DNA of 64,000 nt from Sequoia sempervirens. Its lineage: Eukaryota; Streptophyta; Pinopsida; Cupressales; Cupressaceae. The DNA is taken from NCBI GenBank assembly GCA_007258455.2, contig VDFB02187733.1, positions 1 to 64,000 on the forward strand. Direction: 5' to 3'. Shown here piece by piece: positions 24,901 to 36,969 of the stretch (the stretch's first letter is position 1; each line of letters opens with the position of its first letter). The notes under the pieces were generated by a model. The model was not told the DNA's origin. It saw nothing but the letters and a program-made list of their open reading frames with translations, and did no database searches. A program made the position numbers and the translations under genes.

Positions 24901-27900
24901 TATGACTTCTATCTGAGGGGATTAAACACAAAATAAAGCAACCAAAAACTCAATGTTACTCACCAGAGGGAATATGGGTCATTGAGATCATGCGGCCCCC
25001 GATCCAAGGAATCACTTTGAGACGCCACTCACCACTCTCAAGATCAACAGGTGTCCTAGAGAGTTCAGTTCCCTTTCCTGCATGGTGCTCTTCTTCATCT
25101 GGAGGGCGAATTGCTTGGGCTGCAGCCAAAATAATTAATGCCCACATCAATTTGAGATTTTAGTTGACCTCACAGATGAAGGGATTATTTATTATTTGAG
25201 GCTTGACTTTCTGTTGGTTAGTCATGGATAATAACTGATATTGACTTTACCCAAGGTTTGCTTTTAATCAACCCATCTACTGATGAACCAAAACAATTAC
25301 CAATCACCTTTATGAGTTCAAAGTACTGGATAAGATTGCTTCACATGAGTTGATCTAAAATCACTGCTTTCGCTCAGAATCAAGATGCAGAATTCAAAAT
25401 CTTTTTGTTCTTGGCATAACATCCTTAATGCAAGATTTAATGAGGCTTAAAAGAGTATCAGTAAACTAAGAACAAATTATCAACAAATGTGATGCTTCAG
25501 TAAGATATGAATATCATCTTTCTGAAGAGAATAAATTATATGATATTTGACAAAACTAACAGCATGCTATGGAGAGATCATTGAAAGTAGAACAATATTT
25601 GAAAAAATTCACACATACTGCCTAGCACCCCAGATATCCAATGTATAAAATTCCCCTCTAATAATAAGAAAACAGATTTTGTGATCTTGTTTTTAAGGAA
25701 TCTTGATACAATTCCACGTAGAGATACATTCTAAGTAATCATAAAAAAGTTAACCACATAAAACTTGGACAGAAAAAGCATGTTCACAATTCACCTGAAA
25801 AAGAAGCAACGCTTGTGAAATTGAATTTAACTACATGACAATTGGGACTTCTAAAATGCTTATTTGAGGTCACATTGTGAAAGCAACTCTGAAAGGCCTA
25901 ATTGCACACCTTAACGAAGTATATGCTCAGAGTTGTAAATTTGAGTAATATAGCTGTTAAAGGATGCATACAGAAATCATAAAGCCTTTAATCAAAGGCC
26001 TTTAAGATTCAGGGTTATTTAAAATTTACCAATCTTTATGCCGTGCTGTTTCTGACTTTCAGCTACAAGCTTCGCGACCTCGGCTGCAGGAGGAACCTCA
26101 ATTTTTATCTTTTCTCCATCCTGACCCCATGCCTCAATCTGTAGAAATAAAACAAAAGTTAGATGTTAGAAAATCAATAAATCCACAACTATTCACTACT
26201 TTTGTTCTCCATAATGAGTGGTTGTATGGTACAAACCTTGGCTCCCTCACCAAGCAGCAATTGCACATGCAATTTACGTTTTGGCCTCTTCCATAATCCT
26301 TCAGTTCTAGAAACTACCACAGAAACTGTAGAGGAAGATAACTCTGCTTCATAATATGTCAAAAGGAATTGTCCTTGCTGGTATTCATATCCATCACCAT
26401 TATCTTCAAAAATTATTCCTTTTGCTTTTCCTGAAAAACCAGAGACAAAAGTAGGAAAAAGTTATTAATCAATCAGTTCCATAACGTTTTCCTCTAATTA
26501 CGCCTGCTTTCTGTTTCCCAAAATAGTCATTACAGGTATTTGAGATTGGAGATCCATTCTAGCAACACAAAGCACCTACTAATTCTTCCTAGCTAAACAG
26601 TTTGGAACACAAACACTTACAGGCATGTCTAAACATTTGAGGCCTGCAATCAGAGAATGTTTTATAAATCAATCATAAACACTGGTTCTAAGGAGTTGAA
26701 TCACCCCAGTGCAATAGGGGTGAGCATGAACAGCCATGGTGCTTCAAATTGGAGTACAGAAAAAACTCTCCAAACTAAGTGTTGTATATGGCTTATTTTA
26801 TTTGATAAACCAGAAGCAAGAATAATATTCTAATCTCCTGTCTAAACAAAAAATTTAATCCATAACTCTAATTTTGCAAACCTGCAAGAGTTGACCACAA
26901 GCCCCAAGTTCTGGTTGTTCTATACCTTCTTCCTGCTTAATATCTTGACTCACGTCATGACAACTAAATAGACAGTGATTGACCTATCTTAGTCATAGGA
27001 TTTAACACAAACAATAACATACCACAAATCAAATATGATTCCATGAGCTAACCAAATCAATGCTGCTTTACAAAAGATTCACAACTTTCCAAACTATATC
27101 TTATTGTACATGATTTGTAAATTTTATGATTGGCAGTCTGCTCATAAGTAACATAGTAATGAAGAAAAATGTAGTTGTTAATAGGGTAAATGCAAGAAGT
27201 TGGATCCAAGAAGAGGGGAGGTTTCAGCCAAAAAAAATGCCAAAAGGAACGGGATCCCGAGCCTTACCACAAAGAGGGGAAGTTTTGGCCAAAAAAAAAA
27301 ATGCTGAAAGGAACAGGTACCCGTTTTAAAGCGGATACCTATTCTAAAAAAAATTGAAATCCCAAGCTACTTTTGATTTGGTTTTAGGCTCAAGAAAGGC
27401 TTGGTAACCCAACCCTTAGCTTTGGACCTACAACTAAAAGACTAAGGCAATGTCTAAAAGACTAAGGCAATGTCAAGAGAAATGACTAACTTTGGCAATA
27501 TAGCTAACGGGTTTTTTTCAAAATTGGTTTATGAAATTAAAACCCATTATAGATCATGATGTCTAGTTTTCAAATATGTAATTTTTTTATGATTGAATTA
27601 CGTTTTCTATTTTTCAATTAATTTCTAAACAAACCAGTCCGTAAACTTGAAATGTCAGACCTTTTTAGTTTATGACATCAATCTACAAACAATTCTCTAC
27701 ACAATGAAAAAAAAAGTTTAAAATGATTAGTCTAGGTCAAATTATGGTGTCTGAAAGGAATTAGAAAAACACTTTTATTTAGGTCAAATTATGGTGTTTG
27801 TACACGTGCATGGTATGGTCCTAAAAGAGTGACTTTTAAAAAGTGGTTTTTATACATGCCTATTAAAAATTAATTTGTATCATCTGGATATTAGAATAAA

Positions 27901-30740
27901 TTACATATTTGGAAACTAGACTTAAAATACTAAATTTCATAGTACTAAATTTTTTTAAGATTCAATGTGTAGGTGCTTAAAATTTTCAGTCCAACTGTTA
28001 CAAATTCTAAAAATCAGGAAAAACACTTCCACTTTTTGAGCTTTTTGTGGACCCTACTTCTTGCACATGCCCATCACCATCTGCTGAAAACAATGATAAT
28101 GAACCTCGATGTGTTTGTTGTGGGTGTGATACACTGGATTTTTCTCTAACTTCAACACACTGATATTGAAGTAGTTGTAGTTGGATCCAACTAAAACTCA
28201 AATAATATCTGCTATAACCATACTACCTCACAACATGCACTAACTGCCTTCTACTCTACCTCAGTGGAAGACAAGACAACTGTATGCTGGAGTTTGCTTT
28301 GCAATGAAACAAGCCCTGAATTCATGAAATACACATAAACAGTAGCAGATCACCTTGTCTCTATACAACCAGTCCAAATAAAGTTTGTGTATCCTAACAA
28401 CCTGAACTCCACAGACCTCTAGTACAATATACTAATTTTGGTTGCAACAAAAATCAAGAAAGATAGCTGATAGCAAAACATAAATCCAGTCGTTTGGATG
28501 CAAGATCAAACAGCCCACCAATCATCTGCATACCAATTCACTAACCATAAGTGAATTAACATGAGCTAATAATTTTAGCCCAACCTACGTGGGTGTAGAT
28601 GATGGATCACATTCCATCATCTTAAATTTCTCTCGAGATTTTTGGCACATTTGACATGAGATACAAAAATTGCATGATCAAGCAGCCAAAAATCTATATT
28701 TACATAGTAGCATAGGAGGCCCAAATCTGTCATAGCAAAAGTATAGCATAAATCTGATTTCACTCACCAAATTGCATTGGCCCGCCTACCAATGATGGCA
28801 AGATCATCAACACACACAATGAGAATCACACAGCAGGAGCCAGATCAGAGGAATTTCTTTTAAATCCTGATTCTCACAGATGGTAGACAATCTTGACACA
28901 CCAGGCTTGTGAAGCCTTCTTAAGCCCATAAAAGGACTTAACTAATTTGCATGCTAGGGTTTCCTTGCCTAGCACCTGAAATCCATCTAGTTGCATCATA
29001 TAGACCCTTTTCTTCTAGATTCCCATCATGATTGTGACTGCATATAATGGGTAGCTGATCAAGATTTCATCAACCAATTTGAGAATTTTGGCCATGCCAC
29101 TGCCAACAGCCCAGAGGATTCTACCAAGAAAACTGGAATTTTCTCTACACTGTCTGTTTACTTGTCGTGTTGGTTTTAGAGGTAATGAGCAAATTTTAGA
29201 AGTTTGTGAACAATGTCTATGCTGAGCTTGAACACAAATTTGTGATTGTTGTCACTGATCATCTAATGTAATTATGGGAGCTTGCTCCCTTTCTTATCAT
29301 AAAATTTGACCCTTGTTAAAAAGACATACCCCACACTAATGGACCATTTCTCTGCAATATGGGCTCTAACAAAGTAATGGTGAGGCTGCAGTAATTTGCT
29401 CCAATGCATGGACATATACTATAAATAATACAAACATGTGGGAATAAAATGAACCTTTCACATTGCTGGACATATGGATAGAACAAAGCTATAGGTGTGA
29501 GTGACTTCATATCGGACAAGGGCTTGACAGCTTCTAAACATTTCATCCAGAAAGGAAAAGGAAATTACAATTATCAAAAAATACTTCTGAGTGATTTCAT
29601 ATTGATATTGTTTTAAGGTTTTAACACTAGATATTGTATTTGGATTTTGATGTCATTTGTCTTTCACGTTTCAGATTAATTTTATTAACATAGGATACCA
29701 ATTTTATAATGAAAAATAGAGCTTAATAGTCTTCACACAAAGAAATGAGATGCATGTGAATAATTGGAATTCCAGTATGTAACAGAAATTTTAGTAGAAT
29801 AGTCCCTTTGAGAATAATCAAGATAAAAAGGAATTACCTTGCTCATCTAAAGCCACAAGAAGTGTTAGAGTGTCAGTGAGCTCTGCTTCACCTGTGTGTT
29901 GAATGCAGGGACCTATCGGAACAACAGACCCACCTTGCAAATACAACAATGGCAGCTCCTGTAAAACAACCATGATTTTGTCAGATAGTTATATTATTTA
30001 GTTTTGCTTCATGCGTTCATTAAACTTCCAAAGTGAATTATTCAACTGTGGCATCAGAAAGTATTTACAGAATGGCTATCATCAAAATCAAAACGCCTCC
30101 AAACACCCTTAGGAAGAATGTGTTTCTTCGAGTCGGATCCCATTTCTGGTACAGTACTGTAAAACAAAGAAAGAAGAAATAAATAACTGAAAGTTAAATT
30201 TGGCCATTGGATGGTGCTTCAGTAATGAAAATGTTCAAGTTAACTCTTGGATTTAAATTTTAAAATATACCAAGGACTTTCAGTGTTATTATGTATATGT
30301 TATAAAATGTACCTTTTAAATGTACAAATATTGGAAAACTAACTGAACAGGTCTTTAACAGAATAAATGAGAAACCGTCAATCATAAAGATTTCCCAAAA
30401 CATAAAAATTGAAAAACCTGGCAGACACTAGAACTGGACCCAGTAAAAATGTATCTTCCACATCCCGTAAATTTGGATCCTTAGAATCTGCACCAAAGTA
30501 TAGAAATCTCTCAAGAGAAAACACTTATTTAAAATACAAATTAAAAAATTTCTGTTTAAATTTATTAAATACCCTGCTTGAATAGAAAAGTGCCATAAAA
30601 AGTTTTACTGTTTACATACCGGCAAAGAAAAGTGGAGATACAACTAGCTCTCCTTTTGTATGAGCCAAATAGAAGAGTGTGTATAAATGTGGTAGAAATC
30701 TATACCGCCTTTGAAGTGCAAGTTGACAAACTTGTTCACA
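21925..30740 (-). CDS. HGL1: heteroglycan glucosidase 1-like GH31 alpha-glucosidase, C-terminal 11 exons
   Basis: Exons in transcript order: 30620-30740, 30418-30487, 30069-30156, 29838-29958, 26237-26430, 26030-26138, 24964-25119, 22987-23089, 22460-22633, 22232-22377, 21925-22124. All introns are GT-AG, all phases match, and the joined frame is 494 codons ending in TGA at 21925. The start of the first exon reads RRYRFLPHLYTLFYLAHTKG, the segment after the catalytic residues in GH31 enzymes. LLYLQGGSVVPIGP, then FEDNGDGYEY, belong to the late GH31 beta domain. The later exons (VIPWIGGRMISMTH, EEYSGVEYRSAGCSEAY, HWGTGTCNLELWSEERPVS) match the long C-terminal extension of plant HGL1. The family hydrolyses alpha-linked glucose from glucans; the catalytic aspartates are encoded upstream, outside the window. 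The terminal exon could instead splice at GAG|GTAATT and use a further exon. Confidence 0.85.
24005..24155. repeat. ~65-bp direct duplication in an HGL1 intron
   Basis: CTTGTCTCT, then AAATCATATCAGATTGYCC and TACTTACACTYTCATGT, occur twice about 84 bp apart. Confidence 0.7.
27209..27325. repeat. imperfect ~66-bp duplication in an HGL1 intron
   Basis: AGAGGGGARGTTTYRGCC, an A-run and ATGCYRAAAGGAAC occur twice. Immediately downstream, CTAAAAGACTAAGGCAATGT is repeated head to tail at about 27435-27474. Confidence 0.65.
28200..29090 (-). pseudogene. decayed Ty1/copia pol relic inside an HGL1 intron
   Basis: The minus strand carries scattered copia landmarks in order. KSFYGLKKASQAW (about 28899-28940) is the segment just before the RT active site. 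SSTEVE (about 28247-28271) followed by KAV and CEVVW marks the RNase H part. Stops and frame changes occur throughout and the YVDD-type motif is unrecognisable, so it is old. It sits in the largest visible HGL1 intron (26431-29837), transcribed in the same direction as the gene. Confidence 0.65.
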
Positions 30741-30842
30741 CTACAAACATATCACTCAGGTTAGGCTTACCACCAACTCAACGTAAGAAAGAGAAGAATA
30801 CTATCGATGTAGTTTGAGCACAAAATTATAGAGAACACATAA

Positions 30843-30850
30843 CTAAGAAC
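30843..30850. repeat. hAT target-site duplication, left copy
   Basis: CTAAGAAC, identical to 34584-34591. Confidence 0.92.
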
Positions 30851-31188
30851 CTAAGTTACCGATTTGTTTTTGGATTCAGGTACGGGTACGCGAATCCAGT
30901 ACGGGATTCGGCAAAAAAAAATTTTGGGTTTGGGTACGGCTTGGGTACAGCAATACAAAAAACATATAAAAATCAGAAATATATACATATTTGCAGTAGT
31001 AATTAAGTTCAGAATACACCACCATATTAATAGTCTAATAACATAGCAAAAATACATCACCACTTTCATAGTCACTAAGTCAAATATTAAAATATTAGTG
31101 ATTACTCGATTGTCATGATATAAAATTATAAATTAAAGTTCAAACATAAAATGTCAAACGTTTACAATCAGCCATTATTGATCATTGA

Positions 31189-33867
31189 TCAATCTGAATC
31201 ATATGGGTCATCATTATCAAACAAACTAGCATTATTAGATGCTACATTTTGCGTAGAACCACAAATAGCATTCGTGGCACTCGCACAAGCACTGCCACTA
31301 GCAGTAGCAGTAGCACCGACACTACCACTCTCACGATCAGTAGCTGCTCCAGGCTCATACTCATCATCAATATCAAGTGCAGCTAAGTGACTTGTGGAAG
31401 CATCCAAGTCAAGCTGCTCTGGCTCAATATCCCACCTCCTTGTGTCTCCTTCTTTGTAGGAACTTTGCTTGTGTGTAAGGAGGCGCAAGTTTGAATGCAC
31501 ATACACCAAGTCCTCTGCCTTTTTTGAATGCAGCCTATTGCATTTTATTGAGTGGATGAAGGAGTATGTGCTCCAATTCCTCTCTGAAGAAGATGAACTA
31601 GCAACCTATTAAGAGTCAAGACCAAATTAAATAGTTAAGAGTTACAAAATTTAACTAAACAAAATTATTAATTAATATAAAATTATAAATTAAAATTAAA
31701 ATTACAAAATATAAAACTTACTTGGGATAAGATTTTTATTGCAATTGGTTGGATGTGCATGTATTCTTGCCCATGGAAGTACCACCAACTATGACCATCT
31801 ACCCTGTACTTGTCTCGAAGAGCATCAAGATTCTGAGCAACACTACCGGAGCATGCAAAAGCCATGAACTCAGCCCTCACTCGATCACGTTGGTCACGAT
31901 CAGTGAAGAGTCTCCGAATTGCTGCCTTGTAACCTTGAGCCACTTCAACATCCCTATATGGAGCAACTCTTGATGTAACAGAAAGAAGCTCAGGACTATA
32001 ATATTTGGGACTCAATGCAAAAGCAAGAAGATGCAATGGAGTGGTCATTTTGTTCCATCTATCAACCATGATTTCCTGTAGCTCTTTGAAGAACTTTTCA
32101 TCAGGATCTTCCTCTTTTGCATTGATGATGGTTTTCATCTTCTCAATCATTGAGTCGATACCATCATATACTTCTCCCAAACAAGGTCTATCCATGTCTG
32201 TGTAACGGATCATGCTCAGTATAGGCTCAGTGAAACTGACCAGGTACTCAACACGATCCCACCAACAATCATCTAGTATCCTTTGCCTGATCCTATTTGC
32301 CCTTTCACTGCTAGATTGCTTCCATATGGCCCAATTAGGGCTGATTACCATGGCACAAAGTGCCTCACGAACCTTTATAAGTCGTCTCAACACAATTGTG
32401 TTGGAGGCAAAACGGGTCTCTGCAACTTGTTTGGAAATCAAAATAAAAATTAAAATGTAATTTAAATTTACAAAATCAAAATTTAAAATTAAAAGAAAAC
32501 TAAAAATTTAAGAATATTGAGAATTTCAATTTTTTTTTTTTTTTTAGCAGGAATGCACGAACCCTATAAAGCTACAGTGCGTAAACTTTTAGCGGACCAG
32601 GGCTGGTAGCGACAACCTCCATTTACCGCAGGGACCGGGGAGACTAGAACTTGTGACCCGAGTGAGAACCAATTATTTAGCCAACCAAGCTAGGCCCCCG
32701 CCCATATTGAGAATTTCAATTAACTTACCTTCAACAATTCCAATTTTGAGAATTGTCTAAATATTCCTTGTGTCATATGGTGGTTGGTGACAAACATCTG
32801 GATGTCTTCGCCCTCAGCATACACCTGTTTGATCCACTCAATTTTGGATCCAATTTTTTGTAGCATTAGATTGAGGGAGTGGACAGCACAAGGTGTCCAA
32901 AAAATGTGTGGATACTTCTCCTCAATCAATAACCCAGCAGCCCTACAATTTTGGCATTGTCGGTTATAACTTGCACAACATTTTGATGGCCCACTTCTTC
33001 AATGGCTTGGCAAAGGATGTTAGCAATAAATGGACCATCTTTCACCTGTCCCTCACAATCCACTGCTCTCAAAAACATTGCCCCTTTAGGGGACACGGCA
33101 ATAACATTGATCAATGGGCGATTTTTTGCATCTTTCCATCCATCAGAAACGATGGTCACCCCTGTTTCAATCCATGAATCCCTTATGGGCTTCAAAGAGT
33201 TTGCTACATGTTTCACCTCTTTCTCCAATAAGGTGCAACGCACCTTCTCAAAACCTGGGCCCTTATACCCCTTTGGAGCCTCATTAATAGATTTCACCAT
33301 TTTTTGCCAATATGGTGAACGAACAACGTTGAATGCCAATCCATTGGCATAGACACATCTTGCTATGTCTTGATCAGCAATCTCTCTTGCCTCATTCTGA
33401 AATGAAACTTCCAACGGTCCCTTAGATCTTTTATTTGATGAGGGCACGGTTTGCTCTTGAGGGATGTTCATAAATGGATGGCTTTCTGTAGGTGGAATAT
33501 AAGTAGGTGGTGTAGGGGGTTTCATGGATTGAGATCCTTTCTTCAAAGGATGGTTTTTTTTAAGACTAGCAGCTTTTTGATCTGCTTTTTCTTGCTCAGC
33601 AATATATTTCAACACTATGTCATCTGCAAGGCCTTTGCCATCACCTTCTGGAGGTCCCGGACAAGGTTTGATGCCAATATCAGGGATACTACACAAGTGG
33701 GCTTTCACTCGACTGTATGAGCTCGTGTATTGAATTTTGCAATGACCACAAATCCAAACAAATACTCCACCACCTGGACATTGTTGAACCATTTCTACAT
33801 ATTTCCAAAGGGGAGAGGTTGCACTTATTTTGAAACGAGATTGGCCTGAATTAGAAGCAGATGCCAT
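31189..33867 (-). pseudogene. hAT transposase (BED finger, DUF659, hAT dimerisation), two lesions
   Basis: Exon 1 (33867-32729) starts at ATG 33867 (MASASNSGQSRF); the GTG at 33891 is not a credible start. It holds a BED-type finger (WICGHCKIQY...RVKAHLC) and the catalytic-core motifs VTIVSDGWKD and VITDNAK, giving the first two acidic residues. Exon 2 (32425-31722) carries the all-alpha and C-terminal core. Exon 3 (31605-31189) carries SSSSSERNWSTYSFIHSIK, the dimerisation region, and an acidic tail. Lesion one: an A-run at 32949-32952 is one base short, shifting the frame after ITDNAK. Lesion two: the exon 2 acceptor reads CAAG|TTGCAG, one base off frame, as if an ancestral CAG|GTTGCAG had mutated. 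The protein is otherwise open, so the inactivation looks recent or partly a sequencing error. Confidence 0.85.
32531..32703 (-). mobile_element. tRNA-derived SINE in the hAT transposase intron
   Basis: A 173-bp insert is flanked by a perfect 17-bp duplication, ATATTGAGAATTTCAAT (32514-32530 and 32704-32720). The plus strand starts with 15 T, which is an A-tail on the minus strand. From the other end the minus strand reads an A-box-like TAGCTTGGTTGG (32681-32692) and a weak B-box-like stretch around 32642-32659, as in tRNA-derived SINEs. It lies within intron 1 of the transposase and leaves the coding exons intact. Confidence 0.85.
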
Positions 33868-34583
33868 TGTAATACCTAAGGGCCAAGGCACAATAGATTG
33901 AAATAATTTTGGTATTGAAATTTGAAACTAAAAAACTTAAAAGAATGAGAACAATCAACAAAAGTAATACAATAAAAACAAAACAAAATAGTTCATTTGT
34001 TAAACAGAAACTTAAAAAAAATGTAAGAAAAAAATCAAAAAATTTCAAAGAAACCTACCTTTTTTGAACAAATCTTGCTCTACAGTCTTCTTGAATCTTG
34101 GCAAACACTTGCAAGTGCTTAGGAATAGCACAACAATCAACCTTGAACAACCAACGATCAGCCTTCAACTCTGTTCGAGCTTGTGCAAGCAAGAGAGCAA
34201 GTTCAGCAATGGAGGCAAAAAAACTCGTTTTTCTTTCACAAATTGTTAAAATGAAATTGTTTTTACCTATTTAGTGTGTTTGGAGGTCGAAATTAGGGTT
34301 GCAATGAATATTTTAATGTTTAGAAGTCAACATCCGGTCAAACAAATAATAAAAAATGATTAAAAAAAGATGTTTTTTGCGGTGGGCGTTTGATGTGAAA
34401 AAACGTCGTGGATTCTTTCGTTCGTCGCCTATCCTGGAAGAATCCGTGATAGTTCGAATCTGAAACGTATCCCAGAGAAAAGTTCGAATCCTAGCCGAAT
34501 CTGTATCGTACCGAATCCGAATCTCGTACCCGAATCGTACCGTATCATATCCGGAGGCTTAGTATGGCGAATTGGTAACTTAG

Positions 34584-34591
34584 CTAAGAAC
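34584..34591. repeat. hAT target-site duplication, right copy
   Basis: CTAAGAAC, identical to 30843-30850. Confidence 0.92.
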
Positions 34592-35678
34592 ATGTGTGAG
34601 TACAATCAGAATCGTGGAGGAAGTATGACAATGCAAACTGTAAAAATAGACATTGAAATTGTCATCATTTTAGTATTCTAGTCCAGTCCTTGCAAAACTT
34701 TTGTACTTATGCAATAATGCATAAACTACTGTCATGTTTGTTGGCGTTTAAATTCGCACCTCTGGTATGCGTATTTGAAACGGACAGCTATGCACAGATA
34801 AACTACTCTTCAAATTAGGAGGGGAAGCTCCCTCTTGCTGATGGTGTTTGAAAGAAAGTAAACTAAACTAAGTTGCCTATCTTTTTGATCAGCTAGAGCA
34901 CAAGGTTTATAAAACACAAACGCCGTAGCTAAGATTTTCTGATTTAAGAACTTCAACTATGACTAACTTAAACTAAAGACGTTTCTAACTTCTCAAGTAA
35001 TAAGCAGAGCAAGAGAAACTAGAAATGAACAAGGTAGATTTTCTGACAAAATACTTCGATAAACTCTTTCTCAATGAACATCTACACACTTCAATGTAAG
35101 TTGAAATCAAGATCATAAAAGTAAAACACCAATAACGGAAATCAGAGATTTTATATCAAGGCAAAGGAGGCTCATGATTTTATTACTCGAACTTCTGGAA
35201 CAAAACTCACTTCTAACATGCCTGGAATAAGAAATTGCAGCTAAAGAGGCTTGCAGTCTTATTCTTACACAATAGAAACAACAATCACACTAACTCCTTG
35301 TTGGCTAAAGAGGCTCAACAATTTGCTATCACAACACAATTGAACGACACTTGAATAACAAATAGAAGGCAAAATAGGCTCAGTGTTTTGTTATCACTAG
35401 CATGGTTAAAGAAACTAATGAGCAAAGGCTCTTATTTATAGACAAGCAGAGGAGTAGGGAACCCTAAAATCTCCTTGCTTTCACAATCTAGGGCTTGCTC
35501 AGCAAGCAAGCTTTATTACTAAATCTAGAAAGAAGATAACATCTAAAACCCTAGAAAGCAGAAAAAACGGGAAACGCCAACTATTATATCTTATCTTCTT
35601 TCTCTTCTCAAAGAATGGATAAGAATCGTTCCAAGAATAGAAAGAAAGCGGAAAGAAAGCTTCTAGATGAAAGCCGCT

Positions 35679-36075
35679 TTAAATCTCAATCATATCCACT
35701 AAAAAGCAGGAAACTGGGTCCTGGTCAGGTGCATTGATACTATCTAAGGCAATAGTCTGATTCTCCAAGATCTCTTCGCCTTTTGTGATCAAACCTAGAG
35801 GATCTTTCACTTCTTCAGCTGCTTTATGAGTTTTGTTCTTGAAAAACATCGCTGCCCCAAAAGATGACTCACGAATTTGATAACTTGGTGGCTCTGCAAC
35901 TTTATGCTTTTGACACTTCGCTTGATTTCCAACAGAAGAGTATTGCACAACTCTTTTCTGATACCTTTCCTTTTTTTTCTCATATCACACCACCTCTCGT
36001 TTTTCAGCTGGGATGATGAAGTTTTGACATAATGCTGATTTGGTCTCAAACTCGAGGGGAGTGTACTCCATATTG
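35679..36075 (-). pseudogene. remnant of the LTR-borne ORF in E1
   Basis: The N-terminal remnant (just below 36075, minus strand) reads MEYTPLEFETKSALCQNF, matching the ORF start in E2 (NFKTKSTLYNDF). The C-terminal part ends DPVSCFLVDMIEI at 35679, matching DTVSCFLVDVIEL in E2. Most of the middle of the ORF is deleted and the two parts are in different frames. Confidence 0.6.
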
Positions 36076-36119
36076 AAAACCTTGAAGAATGACTGTAAAC
36101 TCGCCTATGTTTAGACAAG

Positions 36120-36680
36120 TCTTGAGCAACTTTCTATTTTTAGAATGCTGGTTTTTCGTCTTCAAACGGACAAATTTTTGGAAATTTTTCTGAGATATGG
36201 GTTTTGCTTAGAATTTCATTGCAATACAACCCAGATCGTCCGTTTTTGAAAATCTTGAATTTAGACTGAAAAAGCAGCAAATCCTAATTTCTTCAATTTT
36301 TCACCGAAAAAGCTGGCACCTGGGTTTTGTTCAGAATACAATTAAAAATGGACCCAGTTGATCAGATTTGAAAAACACTGATGGCTGATCGAAAAAGCAA
36401 CCAACCCTAGGTTTTAGAATTTTCTTGAAAAAAAACTGTGATATGGGTTTTCTTCAGAAGACTAATTTGAAAGGACCCAGATGGTTGAAAACTGAATGCA
36501 CTGATGATTTCACTGACATGCAAAATAAAAGCAGCTGCTGCAACTTGATGAAGTTCTTGAAAATTTCCTTCAGAAGATTGAAGAGAAAAGACCCAGATGA
36601 TTGAAAAATGGAATGCCTTGGTCTTCTTCTTGAAAAGTTTGATCTTCTAGATGAAAAAGCTTGAAAAAGCAAGGGTTTAT
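36120..36680 (-). repeat. hairpin array in E1 (GGGTTTT...ACCCAG units)
   Basis: Three to four units of about 120 bp each contain TGGGTTTT[CG]TTCAGAA-like sequence followed some 25-30 bases later by GACCCAGAT, so each could fold on its GGGT/ACCC arms. Confidence 0.6.
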
Positions 36681-36969
36681 GTTGCTGGTCTGAAAAATAT
36701 GATGAAAAACCAGCAAGCTACGTTCTTGAATCTTGAAAAATTTCTTCAAACTTGCTGCTCCAACTTTCTCCCTTGAAGACTACTTGCAAAAATAATGAAA
36801 ATAACATAAAAGAAAGATGTTAAATAGACTTAGGGTTTTGTTTTTGCTTTGCTTTCTTTTGCTTTTATCTCCAAAACCCTAAATCTTAGCTTCATTGAAC
36901 TTGGACGCCTCTTTCTTCTCTTGCAATCTTGAAAATTTTGAAAATCTATGAAAATTTTCTAAGGCATGT

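Larger units (their letters stand above)
30851..34583 (-). mobile_element. hAT DNA transposon, 3.7 kb, nearly intact
   Basis: CTAAGTTACC at 30851-30860 and its inverse GGTAACTTAG at 34574-34583 are the terminal inverted repeats. The flanking 8-bp duplication CTAAGAAC is perfect (30843-30850 and 34584-34591), the hAT hallmark. Both ends carry subterminal repeats of GGTACGG/CGAATC type. A three-exon transposase gene fills the interior on the minus strand. The insertion lies about 110 bp upstream of the first visible HGL1 exon, in that gene's transcription direction. Confidence 0.93.

Noticed and set aside
32531..32703. A tRNA gene (A-box-like and weak B-box-like sequence)
   Set aside because: The A-tail, the 17-bp target duplication and the poor B box indicate a SINE, not a functional tRNA gene.
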